32,109 bases of DNA from Treponema sp. UBA1798 (lineage in GTDB: Bacteria; Spirochaetota; Spirochaetia; Treponematales; Treponemataceae), in contig DCFS01000079.1 in assembly GCA_002319875.1 (NCBI GenBank), forward strand, positions 3,738 to 35,846, read 5' to 3'. This document shows, one piece after another, positions 8,487 to 16,635 of this stretch. Under the pieces are notes generated by a model. That model was not told where the DNA came from. It made no database searches and saw nothing but the letters and a program-made list of their open reading frames with translations. Made by a program: the position numbers and the translations under genes. Numbering within the stretch: position 1 is the first letter of the stretch; every line of letters begins with the position of its first letter.

Positions 8487-9398
8487 TCAGTTTACACGTA
8501 TTCGTGGGTCTATGACGGAATACAGAATATCCGCAATCATGTTGCCGAATATAATGATAATAGTGGTGAATATGACGGTTCCCTGAAGGAGTGGCATGTC
8601 GCGGTTTTCAATAGCAGTGACAGAAAGACGACCGATACCGGGAATACCGAAAATCGTTTCTGTAATGACTGCCCCCGACAGCAGATTTGCAAACTGGATT
8701 GCCATGACGGTGATAACGGGCAACAGTGAGTTCTGAAGTGCATGCCGGGAAACGACAAATATTTCGCGGAGTCCCTTTGCCCGGGCAGTTCTGATATAAT
8801 CGCTTTTCAGAATTCCAAGCAGGCTGGAACGGGTAAGCCTCGCGATACTGCCGGTGGAACTCCATCCTAGTACAATCGAGGGAAGAATCAGACATTTCCA
8901 GCTGTCGAACCCGGTTACCGGCAGAATCTTCTGAAAAAGGTATTGAAGAATAAGACCGATAAAGAAAACAGGCATGGATACGCCGAACAGCGCAAAGCCC
9001 ATTAATAAACGGTCGGCAAGTGAATTACGCTTTACCGCAGAAAGGATACCGACCGGTATTCCGATAATCCATGATACGAGTGTTGCACAAACAGCGAGCA
9101 GAAGGGTGTTGGGAAATTCCATAAAAATCAGACTGTTTACAGGACGGTTCATTTTATAAGATTCACCCAGATCTCCATGCAGTGCACCGGCCAGATACTT
9201 ATAAAATCTGACCAGAAACGGATCATCCAGATGCATATTGTGCCGCATTGTCTCAATTATATCCGGTTTGATGTGTTCATTCATCATAACGGTAACGGGA
9301 TCTCCCGGGATAACGTTCAACATTACAAAAATGATGAATACAACGCCAATAAGTACCGGGATGGAGATAAGAATCCGCCTGATTATGTATTTCCCCAT
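8487..9398 (-). CDS. dppB: Dipeptide/oligopeptide ABC transporter permease (DppB/OppB type)
   Basis: A 303-residue inner-membrane permease with six predicted hydrophobic helices. Family hallmarks are the N-terminal FVMLNVIPGDPV, HGDLGESY in the first periplasmic loop, the EAA loop DYIRTARAKGLRE followed by HALQNSLLPV, and the C-terminal GIPGIGRL and VIDPRIRVN. AGAAGGAAA precedes the ATG. It is separated from dppA by a strong hairpin terminator, so permease expression should lag behind that of the binding protein. Confidence 0.95.
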   Translation of the reverse strand: MGKYIIRRILISIPVLIGVVFIIFVMLNVIPGDPVTVMMNEHIKPDIIETMRHNMHLDDPFLVRFYKYLAGALHGDLGESYKMNRPVNSLIFMEFPNTLLLAVCATLVSWIIGIPVGILSAVKRNSLADRLLMGFALFGVSMPVFFIGLILQYLFQKILPVTGFDSWKCLILPSIVLGWSSTGSIARLTRSSLLGILKSDYIRTARAKGLREIFVVSRHALQNSLLPVITVMAIQFANLLSGAVITETIFGIPGIGRLSVTAIENRDMPLLQGTVIFTTIIIIFGNMIADILYSVIDPRIRVN

Positions 9399-9469
9399 GT
9401 TTTCCTTCTGTTAGGGCCATGCTGATAACGTCAATGTAATATAATCAGCGTAGCTGTGTTATTTTTTGT

Positions 9470-9527
9470 AAAAAACGGGCAGACGTATCTGTTCAGCATC
9501 TTTCTATATGGAACAGATACGTCCGGC
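9470..9527 (-). terminator. Strong intercistronic terminator/attenuator between dppA and dppB
   Basis: On the minus strand a perfect 13-bp inverted repeat (GACGTATCTGTTC at 9511-9523 pairing with GAACAGATACGTC at 9482-9494, 16-nt loop) extends by two more pairs and is followed four to six nt later by six T residues (9470-9475). It lies 45 bp after the dppA stop codon and 70 bp before dppB. Partial termination and protection of the dppA 3' end here would give more binding protein than permease, as is known for many ABC operons. Confidence 0.75.
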
Positions 9528-9571
9528 ATAAAAGCAGCTGCCGGAATTCCCGTAATAAAACCGATAGGGGG

Positions 9572-11227
9572 TTATTGCATGCTGACGTTGTAGTATGACA
9601 TGTCAAACCAACCGTTCCACGCTACTTTGAAATTTTTTACACGGCTGCTCACAATGAACAGTTTATTCAGCTGAAACAGCGGGAAGAACATAGCATCGTC
9701 TGTCAGGATGGTCTGTTCCGTTTTCTGATACAGTTTAATACGTACATTCTGATCGACCATCGTTCTTGCTTTTTCAAGATCTGACATAACGGTTTTGTTT
9801 GTATAGTTTACAGATCTTGCTGCAGTATTTTTTTCAGAAAAGAATGTGTACAGAAAATTGTCAGGATCGTTGTAGTCAGCAGACCATGCACCGCGGTACA
9901 TGGTTATTTCATTACCTGCATGCCGTTTGGCATCATAGGTAGCCTTGTCGAGTTGTACGATTTTGACTCTTATGCCGACCTGTGCGAGCATAGACTGAAC
10001 AACCTGATTCATCTGGAGTGTTTCCTGGTTGTTGTTCTGTTGGTAAATGGTCAGATCAACGCCGTTTGCGTAACCAGCGTCTGCAAGCAGTTTCTTTGCT
10101 CCTTCAGGATCATATGGAACAGCAGGAGCTTCCTTATTGTATCCGATAATTCCTTTTGGGACGATTGTATCAACAACAGTGCCTTCTCCATTATAAAGCT
10201 GATCAAGAATGGTTTTTCGGTCAATAGCCATGCGGATAGCTTTACGAACATTGATATTGTCAAGCGGTTTCAATGATTCATTGAACAGATAGTAGTAAAT
10301 ACCTGCAACAGATCCCCTGACAATATTATTCTTCCATTTGTCACTAGTTTTGAAATAAGAAGTCTGTGACTGGACAGATCCGCCCAGATCCAGAACATCG
10401 ATTTCTCCGTTTTCGAATGCCATTTTGGCTGTATTGGCATCGGTAATAACCTTATACCGGATGCCATCAAGTTGTGCCGGGCCTTTGAAATAATCAGAAT
10501 TCCGGTCAAGAACGATTTCGCTGTTGAGCGTCCATTTTTTGACAATGAACGGGCCGGTACCGGCTGTTAATGCAGGGGCGATACCAAACTGCTTCCCGGC
10601 CGCTTCGCATGCTTTTCGGTTATAGATGGATGCACCAGGAACCGAAAGGTTTGCAAGGAATGGGGCAAACGGTTTTTCAAGTGTCATCTGGACCGTATAG
10701 TTGTCGATGGCCTTGATACCGGAAACCGTTTTTGCTTTTCCGTTGTACATGGCCTCGGCACCTTTAATCAGATCGAATACATCAGTGTTGAGTGCATTGG
10801 TGGCGGGATCCATCATGCGGTTGACGGTGTAGATAACGTCGTCAGCCTTCAATTCTTCACCATTACTGAATTTTACACCCTTATGCAGGTGGAAGGTATA
10901 TACCTTCCCATCAGGAGATATATCCCATGAATCTGCAAGACCCGGAACGAGTTTCGTTTCTCCGCTGGCATCCGGTTCGCATTCTACCAGCCGGTCAAAG
11001 ATATTCAGTGGTATGTTATAGTAGTTTGTTGTTTTCTGTGAATCAAACGTATCCGGATTATTGTCATTCGTACCAATTGCTACCGTAAGATACTTGTCTG
11101 CTGAAGGACCCGAAGATGACTGGGAAGTATCTTTCTTTGCCGATGTAGAACCGGTTTTATTCCCTGAGCAGGCAGCCAGTGTCAGTGTAATGAGTACTGA
11201 CGTCAGGACGAGCATTTCCTTTTTCAT
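9572..11227 (-). CDS. dppA: Peptide ABC transporter substrate-binding lipoprotein (SBP family 5)
   Basis: A 551-residue extracytoplasmic binding protein (SBP_bac_5, cluster C) that delivers peptides to the DppBC permease. A lipoprotein signal peptide ends in the lipobox LAAC (C20), followed by a Ser/Thr/Lys-rich linker. Family motifs are LADSWDISPDGKVYTFHL, LKADDVIYTVNRMMDP, GTGPFIVKKW and VRKAIRMAIDR. Purine-rich GGAGAGG precedes the ATG. It is the first gene of the six-gene operon. Ligand preference cannot be read from the sequence; the neighbouring LD-carboxypeptidase and D-amino-acid enzymes suggest cell-wall peptides. Confidence 0.95.
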   Translation of the reverse strand: MKKEMLVLTSVLITLTLAACSGNKTGSTSAKKDTSQSSSGPSADKYLTVAIGTNDNNPDTFDSQKTTNYYNIPLNIFDRLVECEPDASGETKLVPGLADSWDISPDGKVYTFHLHKGVKFSNGEELKADDVIYTVNRMMDPATNALNTDVFDLIKGAEAMYNGKAKTVSGIKAIDNYTVQMTLEKPFAPFLANLSVPGASIYNRKACEAAGKQFGIAPALTAGTGPFIVKKWTLNSEIVLDRNSDYFKGPAQLDGIRYKVITDANTAKMAFENGEIDVLDLGGSVQSQTSYFKTSDKWKNNIVRGSVAGIYYYLFNESLKPLDNINVRKAIRMAIDRKTILDQLYNGEGTVVDTIVPKGIIGYNKEAPAVPYDPEGAKKLLADAGYANGVDLTIYQQNNNQETLQMNQVVQSMLAQVGIRVKIVQLDKATYDAKRHAGNEITMYRGAWSADYNDPDNFLYTFFSEKNTAARSVNYTNKTVMSDLEKARTMVDQNVRIKLYQKTEQTILTDDAMFFPLFQLNKLFIVSSRVKNFKVAWNGWFDMSYYNVSMQ

Positions 11228-11275
11228 ATGTAGACCTCTCCGATATGATGCATCCGCTAATGCATGTATTTAAAT

Positions 11276-11310
11276 AAAAAAAAGCTGCGGTCACCATATC
11301 GGGCCACAGC
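11276..11310 (-). terminator. Intrinsic terminator in the dppA leader (probable attenuator)
   Basis: On the minus strand GCTGTGG (11304-11310) pairs with CCGCAGC (11284-11290) across a 13-nt loop, followed at once by eight T residues (11276-11283). This is a canonical Rho-independent terminator. It lies about 50 bp upstream of dppA and downstream of the best dppA promoter, and no gene upstream on this strand needs terminating. Conditional read-through into dppA is the simplest explanation. A second hairpin made of two ATGCAT palindromes (11248-11265) sits just before the ribosome-binding site. Confidence 0.65.
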
Positions 11311-11335
11311 ATCTTTGCTTTTAAAACCGAACATC

Positions 11336-11363
11336 ATTCTAATGTGAATAGAAAAAAAGTCAA
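11336..11363 (-). promoter_or_regulatory. Candidate dppA operon promoter
   Basis: On the minus strand the -35 TTGACT (11358-11363) and -10 TAGAAT (11336-11341), each one mismatch from consensus, are separated by 16 bp. Transcription would start near 11329, about 100 nt upstream of dppA and before the leader terminator. It is back-to-back with the ldcA promoter; a CAGGG-GTTTA-CCCTG palindrome (11396-11410) lies between them. Confidence 0.6.
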
Positions 11364-11428
11364 GTGATTAACAGGAAAATCTGCCTGTTTTTCCTCAGGG
11401 GTTTACCCTGGTCTGGCAGTAAAAACTA

Positions 11429-11457
11429 TGGACAGACTCTGATTCTTTGGTTATAGT
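11429..11457 (+). promoter_or_regulatory. Candidate ldcA promoter
   Basis: TGGACA (11429-11434) and TATAGT (11452-11457), each one mismatch from consensus, are 17 bp apart, about 42 bp upstream of the ldcA ATG. The divergent arrangement with the dppA promoter would permit shared control through the CAGGG/CCCTG palindrome at 11396-11410. Confidence 0.6.
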
Positions 11458-11499
11458 TTTTTGTCCGGGTTTTCATTCTCGTAAACAGGAGCAGCGAAT

Positions 11500-12417
11500 A
11501 TGTTATTTCCAAAACCTTTGTTTCCGGGGGCCCGTGTAGCACTTATAGCCCCTGCCAGTCCGATACCTGCAGAGCGTCTTGAATCGGCCATACAGTCTGT
11601 CCGTGATCTTGGCCTTGATCCTGTTGTCTTTGACAGCTGTACGGCTGTACACGGCTATTTTTCAGGGACAGACGAACTCCGGGCTCACGATGTCAACCGG
11701 GCATTTTCAGATGATACGATTGACGGAATTCTCTGCATGAGAGGCGGATACGGTGTAATCCGTTTAATGGAGAGAATCGATTTTACCATGATTCGGCAGC
11801 ATCCCAAGTTTTTTTCCGGGTACAGCGATATAACAACTCTGCATATTGCACTAAATCAGCTGTGTGGATTCGTTACGTATCATGTACCAATGCCTGGAAC
11901 TGAATTATATGCCGGAGTGGATGCATATACCAGAGATCTCCTTGAAAAAATGATGTTTGGGAGATCCATTGGAGTGATCGAAAATCCGCCCGGGCTGAAG
12001 ACCGGGATTCTGGTACCGGGAACCGCAAGAGGAGAACTTACCGGAGGAAATCTGTCGCTGGTGGCGTCCTCGCTTGGTACACCATTTGAAATTGATACAC
12101 GCGGAAAAATTCTTTTTCTGGAAGATATCGATGAAGAACCGTATCGTATAGACCGGATGTTGATGCAGCTCATACTGGCCGGAAAAATAAAAGACTGCTC
12201 GGGACTCCTGTTAGGATACTGGACCCGAATCAGCGCTGCGAAACCGGAAGAGTCCCTTTCGCTTGAGCAGGTATTTCAGGAAATTATCGTTCCTCAAAAA
12301 CGCCCGACGTTGATAAATTTTGCCTGTGGGCATGAACTGCCGACGGCCTCGCTCCCGCTGGGGCAGACTGCCGAACTGGATGTTACGGCCCATACCCTGA
12401 AATTTGTTAAAACCTGA
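11500..12417 (+). CDS. ldcA: LD-carboxypeptidase (muramoyltetrapeptide carboxypeptidase, peptidase S66)
   Basis: A 305-residue cytoplasmic serine peptidase of family S66. LdcA removes the terminal D-alanine from murein tetrapeptides by cutting the L-centre to D-Ala bond during wall recycling. The Ser-Glu-His triad is visible: S109 in SGYSDITTL, E208 in FLEDIDEEPYRIDRM, and H278 in CGHELPTASLPLGQ. The N-terminal GARVALIAPASP is also diagnostic. No signal peptide is present. AGGAG precedes the ATG. The gene diverges from the peptide-import operon, which fits processing of imported murein peptides. The related MccF clade (microcin C immunity) shares this fold and is often near Opp-like transporters, so it is an alternative that only a tree would settle. 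Confidence 0.93.
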   Translation: MLFPKPLFPGARVALIAPASPIPAERLESAIQSVRDLGLDPVVFDSCTAVHGYFSGTDELRAHDVNRAFSDDTIDGILCMRGGYGVIRLMERIDFTMIRQHPKFFSGYSDITTLHIALNQLCGFVTYHVPMPGTELYAGVDAYTRDLLEKMMFGRSIGVIENPPGLKTGILVPGTARGELTGGNLSLVASSLGTPFEIDTRGKILFLEDIDEEPYRIDRMLMQLILAGKIKDCSGLLLGYWTRISAAKPEESLSLEQVFQEIIVPQKRPTLINFACGHELPTASLPLGQTAELDVTAHTLKFVKT

Positions 12418-12452
12418 AATATCAGGCAGCGGAAGCAACGTATTATGCGATG

Positions 12453-13052
12453 TCAACTCCTGCCTGCTAAGAGGATTTTCAGAAACATATCGGTAAAGTC
12501 GGAAACATACTGTCTGATATCGTAAGAACAGTTTCTCCGCGCCCATTCCATTGAACAGCCCCTGAGACACATAACAAGTTTATCGACGAGCTGCTCGGGC
12601 GTATAGTCACACCGGAATTCGCCGGTAGTCTGTCCTCGTCTGATGATTCCGGCCGGAATTGTATACAATGGACGGCTGTGTTCCCGCTCGATATCCGCTG
12701 GTGTGTCAGCAAGCGGCACTGTCGGACTGCTGATAACACCACCATACAGTGTGCCTGTATTCTGTGTATCTGTTGCAAAAGCCGCGGTAAAAAGTTTCAG
12801 ATTGCCGGCTTCTGTTTTACAGTTCAGCAGCGGTACGATATCGGTAACCAAATAGATATCGATCTGTCTGAGTATACATTGAAGCAGTTCACTTTTGTCT
12901 TTAAAATAGTGATAGAACGTACCGATCGATATCTGTGCATAATCGCAGATAACACGAACTGATGCTTTTTCATAATTGGTTTCATGAATCAGTTTGATAA
13001 CGCTGCTGATAATTCTGTTTTTTTTGCTGCTATATTGCCGGTTCCTAGCCAA
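12453..13052 (-). CDS. TetR/AcrR-family transcriptional repressor
   Basis: A 199-residue regulator. The N-terminal TetR helix-turn-helix spans about residues 12-58, with the diagnostic ISIGTFYHYFKDKSELL (41-57). The C-terminal ligand domain is divergent, as usual. The start is TTG, supported by GGAG upstream and by the DNA-binding domain beginning straight away. It diverges from the three-gene operon at 13243, whose promoter contains two copies of a GTTCT palindrome, so it probably represses that operon. The inducer is unknown; a D-amino acid or related product is a reasonable guess. It converges with ldcA; a small CCTGA/TCAGG hairpin lies between them. Confidence 0.92.
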   Translation of the reverse strand: MARNRQYSSKKNRIISSVIKLIHETNYEKASVRVICDYAQISIGTFYHYFKDKSELLQCILRQIDIYLVTDIVPLLNCKTEAGNLKLFTAAFATDTQNTGTLYGGVISSPTVPLADTPADIEREHSRPLYTIPAGIIRRGQTTGEFRCDYTPEQLVDKLVMCLRGCSMEWARRNCSYDIRQYVSDFTDMFLKILLAGRS

Positions 13053-13128
13053 AACGACTTACTCCATTTTCAGTAAAATTAAAATAACATATTTTACGTA
13101 ACGGCTCAATAAAGATCAGGTCTTTTGA

Positions 13129-13157
13129 TTGACAAAAACAGAACAGCGTTCTATATT
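13129..13157 (+). promoter_or_regulatory. Promoter of the desulfhydrase-D-LDH-DapL operon
   Basis: Perfect -35 TTGACA (13129-13134), exactly 17 bp, then -10 TATATT (13152-13157). Predicted start is near 13164, giving a 5' leader of about 80 nt before the ATG at 13243. With such a strong core promoter, regulation is likely by repression. Confidence 0.8.
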
Positions 13158-13180
13158 TTTTATAAATAAAACATTGTTCT
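13140..13180. promoter_or_regulatory. Two tandem operator-like palindromes (probable TetR sites)
   Basis: Copy one is AGAAC-AGC-GTTCT (13140-13152), a perfect 5-bp-arm palindrome filling the promoter spacer and touching the -10. Copy two is AAAAC-ATT-GTTCT (13168-13180), one base from symmetry, just after the predicted start; both are followed by an A/T run. Centres are 28 bp apart. Position and neighbouring tetR gene make this the likely repressor site; binding is inferred. Confidence 0.65.
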
Positions 13181-13242
13181 ATTTTTGTATCATGAACGAA
13201 GACTGAAATTATTTTATGCGCATATAAAACGGGAGAGTTCTT

Positions 13243-14292
13243 ATGGGATATGAAACACTTGCACGGGTTTCGCTTGCTAATCTGCCAACACCGCTGGAGG
13301 AATTGAAACAGCTGCGGGAAAAAATAGGCGGTCCGCGCATTTTTATAAAACGTGACGATCTTACCGGGTTGGGTCTCGGCGGTAATAAACTCCGGAAGCT
13401 GGAATTTCTGCTGGGTGATGCCCTTGCAAAAAAATGCGATACGATCATTACATCAGGAACTATTCAGACAAATCACGGCAGGCTGACAGCTGCTGCCTGT
13501 GCAAAGCTCGGTTTGACCTGCTATCTTGTCCTGACGGATGAGGATACAGGGATCTATGAAGGGAATAGGATTTTAGAATCCCTGTACGGGGCGCGACAGG
13601 TTTTCTGTGGTTTTGACCATTCCGTTGCACCTGAACTGCTTGATAAAGAAAAACTGCGGGCGGGAGATGAACGGATATCACGGCTTGTAGCGGAACTGAA
13701 AACGGAAGGTAAAAATCCATATGTCATCCCCAGAGGAGGACGTTCCCTGTTCGGAACCGCCGGTTATGTGGCGGCAATGGATGAACTAAAACTGCAACTT
13801 GACAGTTTCAGGGTACATCCTGATTATATCGTTTCTCCCTGTGCAACGAGTAGTACCATAACCGGGATTTCTCTGGGGAATAGAGTCAGCGGTATCAATG
13901 CACATGTTATCGGTGCAGTTCTTTCCCGTAGCGCTGCCGAGAACCGCAAGATGCTGATGGAAGAATTCAATCACGATGCGGAAGCAATGGGATATCCGTT
14001 CAGAATAACGAAAGGAGAAATAGATGTTCGTGAAGACTATCTTGGTCCCGGTTATGCCAGCATGACAGAAGCCGGAAAAGAAGCCATACTTCTTTTTGCA
14101 CGGACAGAAGGTATTCTGCTGGATCCGGTCTACACCGGAAAAACAGCTGCAGCATATGTGGATATGGTTCACCGCGGAGAATTTAAAACGGACGATACCG
14201 TCATTCTGTTTCATACCGGCGGTACGCCGCTGTTGTTCCTGCGCTCAATGGCTGACTGGGCTAAAGAAATTGCTCTGGAGGTAAGAACATGA
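13243..14292 (+). CDS. PLP-dependent D-cysteine desulfhydrase/ACC deaminase family enzyme
   Basis: A 349-residue fold-type II PLP enzyme of the ACC deaminase/D-cysteine desulfhydrase family. The PLP lysine is K49 in LGGNKLRKLEF, and the phosphate-binding loop is the C-terminal FHTGGTPLLF. Known members convert D-cysteine to pyruvate, ammonia and sulfide, ACC to 2-oxobutyrate, or cysteate to pyruvate and sulfite. The substrate-side loop reads GTIQTNH, with threonine (T76) where characterised members have serine (IQSNH or IQSNQ), so specificity may differ. GGGAG precedes the ATG. It is first in a TetR-flanked operon and overlaps the D-lactate dehydrogenase gene by 4 bp, consistent with pyruvate passing to that enzyme. 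The exact D-amino acid is not determined. Confidence 0.85.
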   Translation: MGYETLARVSLANLPTPLEELKQLREKIGGPRIFIKRDDLTGLGLGGNKLRKLEFLLGDALAKKCDTIITSGTIQTNHGRLTAAACAKLGLTCYLVLTDEDTGIYEGNRILESLYGARQVFCGFDHSVAPELLDKEKLRAGDERISRLVAELKTEGKNPYVIPRGGRSLFGTAGYVAAMDELKLQLDSFRVHPDYIVSPCATSSTITGISLGNRVSGINAHVIGAVLSRSAAENRKMLMEEFNHDAEAMGYPFRITKGEIDVREDYLGPGYASMTEAGKEAILLFARTEGILLDPVYTGKTAAAYVDMVHRGEFKTDDTVILFHTGGTPLLFLRSMADWAKEIALEVRT

Positions 14293-15278
14293 AGATACTT
14301 GTTATGGGACATCGTGAAGATGAAACGGTAATTTTTAAGGAAAGCAATAAAAAATACGGATTTGAGATTACTTATGTGGCTCCGAATCCGTCCGTGGAAA
14401 GTGCCGGTCTGGCCCGCGGGTACACAGCGCTGACGATGAACGGCGGCATTTTATCGGATACAGTTCTGAAGAAACTTGCGGAAAACGGTATAAAGTACCT
14501 GGCCATGCGTGCGGTTGGTACCGATAACATCGATACAGTTGCGTTGAAGCGGTATGGAATCAGAGCTGCGAACGTTAAGTCCTATTCGCCGAATGCTATT
14601 TCCGAACACACGATTTTACTGATGCTGAGCGTTTTGAGAAAGTTTAAAGAGCAGCAGCAGCGCATTGCAGCGAATAATTATCTTCTGACGAGTCTGCGGG
14701 GGAGGGAACTGCGCGATATGACAGTCGAAATTATCGGTACGGGACGTATAGGAGCTGCGGTAGCACAGAATTTGAGCGGATTCGGCTGTAAAGTTCTTGC
14801 GAACGGCCATCACCAGAATCCCGTCGTCGAACGGTATGCGGAATTTGTTCCTCTGGACCGGCTTTTTGCGGAGTCTGACATTATCACGCTGCATTGTCCT
14901 ATGCGTAATGAAAATCTGCATATGATCAATGAAGATTCGATCAGCAGGATGAAACAGGGAGCCATCCTTATAAATACTGCCCGTGGTGAACTTGTTGATA
15001 CGACAGCTGTCTATAAGGCATTGCAAACGGGAAAACTGGGTGGATTCGCTCTGGATGTGTACGAATATGACGAAACATTTCTGCGGAAAGACGGTAAAGG
15101 GAAGATGCCGGCTGATCCGCTGTTCGCCGGTCTTATGGCACTGCCGAATGTGGTATATACCACGCACATTGCCTTCAATACTGATCATGCACTGTTGAAT
15201 ATTATCGATACCTCGTTATCCAATCTGTATGAGTTTTTGACGACAGGGCAGTGTGAAAATGATATTTCCCCTGTTTGA
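14289..15278 (+). CDS. D-lactate dehydrogenase-like D-2-hydroxyacid dehydrogenase (VanH/LdhA type)
   Basis: A 329-residue NAD-dependent D-isomer-specific 2-hydroxyacid dehydrogenase that reduces pyruvate or another 2-oxoacid to the D-hydroxyacid. The nucleotide-binding GTGRIG motif is at about 150-155. The catalytic set is Arg232 in NTARGELVD, a Glu in the DVYEYDE motif and His293 in YTTHIAFNTDH. The late histidine context is typical of D-LDH/VanH rather than of glycerate or phosphoglycerate dehydrogenases. A strong GGAGGT precedes the ATG and the gene overlaps its upstream neighbour (ATGA), so they are coupled. No VanA-like ligase or VanX lies in the window, so glycopeptide resistance is not supported. 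Confidence 0.9.
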   Translation: MKILVMGHREDETVIFKESNKKYGFEITYVAPNPSVESAGLARGYTALTMNGGILSDTVLKKLAENGIKYLAMRAVGTDNIDTVALKRYGIRAANVKSYSPNAISEHTILLMLSVLRKFKEQQQRIAANNYLLTSLRGRELRDMTVEIIGTGRIGAAVAQNLSGFGCKVLANGHHQNPVVERYAEFVPLDRLFAESDIITLHCPMRNENLHMINEDSISRMKQGAILINTARGELVDTTAVYKALQTGKLGGFALDVYEYDETFLRKDGKGKMPADPLFAGLMALPNVVYTTHIAFNTDHALLNIIDTSLSNLYEFLTTGQCENDISPV

Positions 15279-15341
15279 GACAGGATGTGCGGAGAAAACA
15301 GCTTTGCTGTGACTCCTGCTTGAGATTTTGTAGGAGAGAGT

Positions 15342-16562
15342 ATGTACGAATATAATCAAAATTTTTTTAAGGATACACAGGGATATCTTTTTGCTGTTCA
15401 GGGTGAGAAAATTGAAAAATACCGCAGAACTCATCCCAATGCCGATCTGATCAGTCTCGGAATTGGTGATGTAACGCTGCCGCTCGCACCGGTTATCGTC
15501 CAGGCTCTCGTCAAGGCTTCGGAAGATATGGGGAATGCACAGTTGTTTCACGGATACGGACCGTACGCAGGGTATGAATGGCTGCGCAGTGATATTATTG
15601 AACACGATTTTAAATCCCGTGGCGTTTCTCTGGATCTGGATGAAATATTTGTTTCTGACGGTGCGAAAAGTGATTGCGGGAATCTGTGTGAACTGTTTTC
15701 TGCCTCTAATCGGATAGCGGTATGCGATCCTACCTATCCGGCATATATCGGTGCAAATATACTGTACGGCAGGGGGGGAACGTTCGACATGCAGAAGGAT
15801 GTGTGGGATGATATTGTCTATTTACCATGTACTGCAGAGAATGCATTTGTTCCTGAACTGCCGGAAAAGACGGCTGATATCATCTATCTGTGTTTTCCGA
15901 ACAATCCGACCGGTGTAATGATCAGTAAGGAAAGACTGCAGCGGTGGGTAGATTATGCGGTAAAAAACAGAGCGTTGATTATCTATGATGCAGCATATGA
16001 GGCATATATTACGGATACTGATGCTGTTCATTCGGTGTATGAATGTGAGGGTGCCAAAGAATGTGCTGTTGAGATCCGTAGTTATTCAAAGGTAGCAGGT
16101 TTTACCGGAATGCGCATGGGGTATATTGTTATTCCGAAAACGGTCAGAAACGAACAGGGGAGTCTGAATGCGCTCTGGGGCCGGCGGCTCGGTGTGAAAT
16201 ATAATGGAGCTCCGTATGTGATCCAGCGCGCGGCTCAGGCTGTTTATTCTTCTGAAGGGCATAATCAGGTTATGGAACAGATTGCATACTATATGAATAA
16301 CGTCCGGTATATTGTGCAGGAGTTAAAAAAACTGGGCTACACAGTGTATGGGGGTAAAAATTCACCGTATGCGTGGCTGCAGACGCCGCACGGAATGAGC
16401 AGCTGGGACTTTTTTGATTATCTGCTCGATAAAGCACATGTCATAGGAACTCCCGGTTCCGGGTTCGGACCATCCGGCCGCGGCTATTTCCGGCTGACCG
16501 GTTTTGGTTCGTATGAGAATACGGTAAAGGCAGTTGACCGCATCAGAAAATATATCGGTTAA
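15342..16562 (+). CDS. dapL: LL-diaminopimelate aminotransferase
   Basis: A 406-residue class I/II PLP aminotransferase that interconverts tetrahydrodipicolinate plus glutamate with LL-diaminopimelate plus 2-oxoglutarate. Hallmarks of DapL are LGIGDVTLPLAP, FHGYGPYAGYEWLR, FVSDGAKSDCGN, CFPNNPTG, YDAAYEAYI, the PLP lysine K250 in RSYSKVAGFTG, and GTPGSGFGPSGRGYFRLT. Length is normal. AGGAG precedes the ATG. A 63-bp gap containing an ACAGC-TTT-GCTGT hairpin separates it from the D-LDH gene, so it is probably co-transcribed. In a D-amino-acid cluster it could work catabolically on DAP or simply supply lysine/DAP. Paralogues with other substrates exist, so activity on DAP itself is likely but not proven. 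Confidence 0.92.
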   Translation: MYEYNQNFFKDTQGYLFAVQGEKIEKYRRTHPNADLISLGIGDVTLPLAPVIVQALVKASEDMGNAQLFHGYGPYAGYEWLRSDIIEHDFKSRGVSLDLDEIFVSDGAKSDCGNLCELFSASNRIAVCDPTYPAYIGANILYGRGGTFDMQKDVWDDIVYLPCTAENAFVPELPEKTADIIYLCFPNNPTGVMISKERLQRWVDYAVKNRALIIYDAAYEAYITDTDAVHSVYECEGAKECAVEIRSYSKVAGFTGMRMGYIVIPKTVRNEQGSLNALWGRRLGVKYNGAPYVIQRAAQAVYSSEGHNQVMEQIAYYMNNVRYIVQELKKLGYTVYGGKNSPYAWLQTPHGMSSWDFFDYLLDKAHVIGTPGSGFGPSGRGYFRLTGFGSYENTVKAVDRIRKYIG

Positions 16563-16635
16563 AAGCTGACGGCATGATACATAATTAACCAGTGTGTTAT
16601 CAGTCCGATTTTAAGAGTATCGACATACTGTGGAA

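Noticed and set aside
11228..11335. Known riboswitch class in the dppA leader
   Set aside because: The leader is only about 100 nt and I could match no conserved core of a known class; reported only as an attenuator.
11500..12417. Microcin C immunity (MccF) instead of LdcA
   Set aside because: The fold and triad cannot tell them apart by eye, but there are no microcin biosynthesis genes and the neighbours deal with D-amino acids; LdcA is preferred, not proven.
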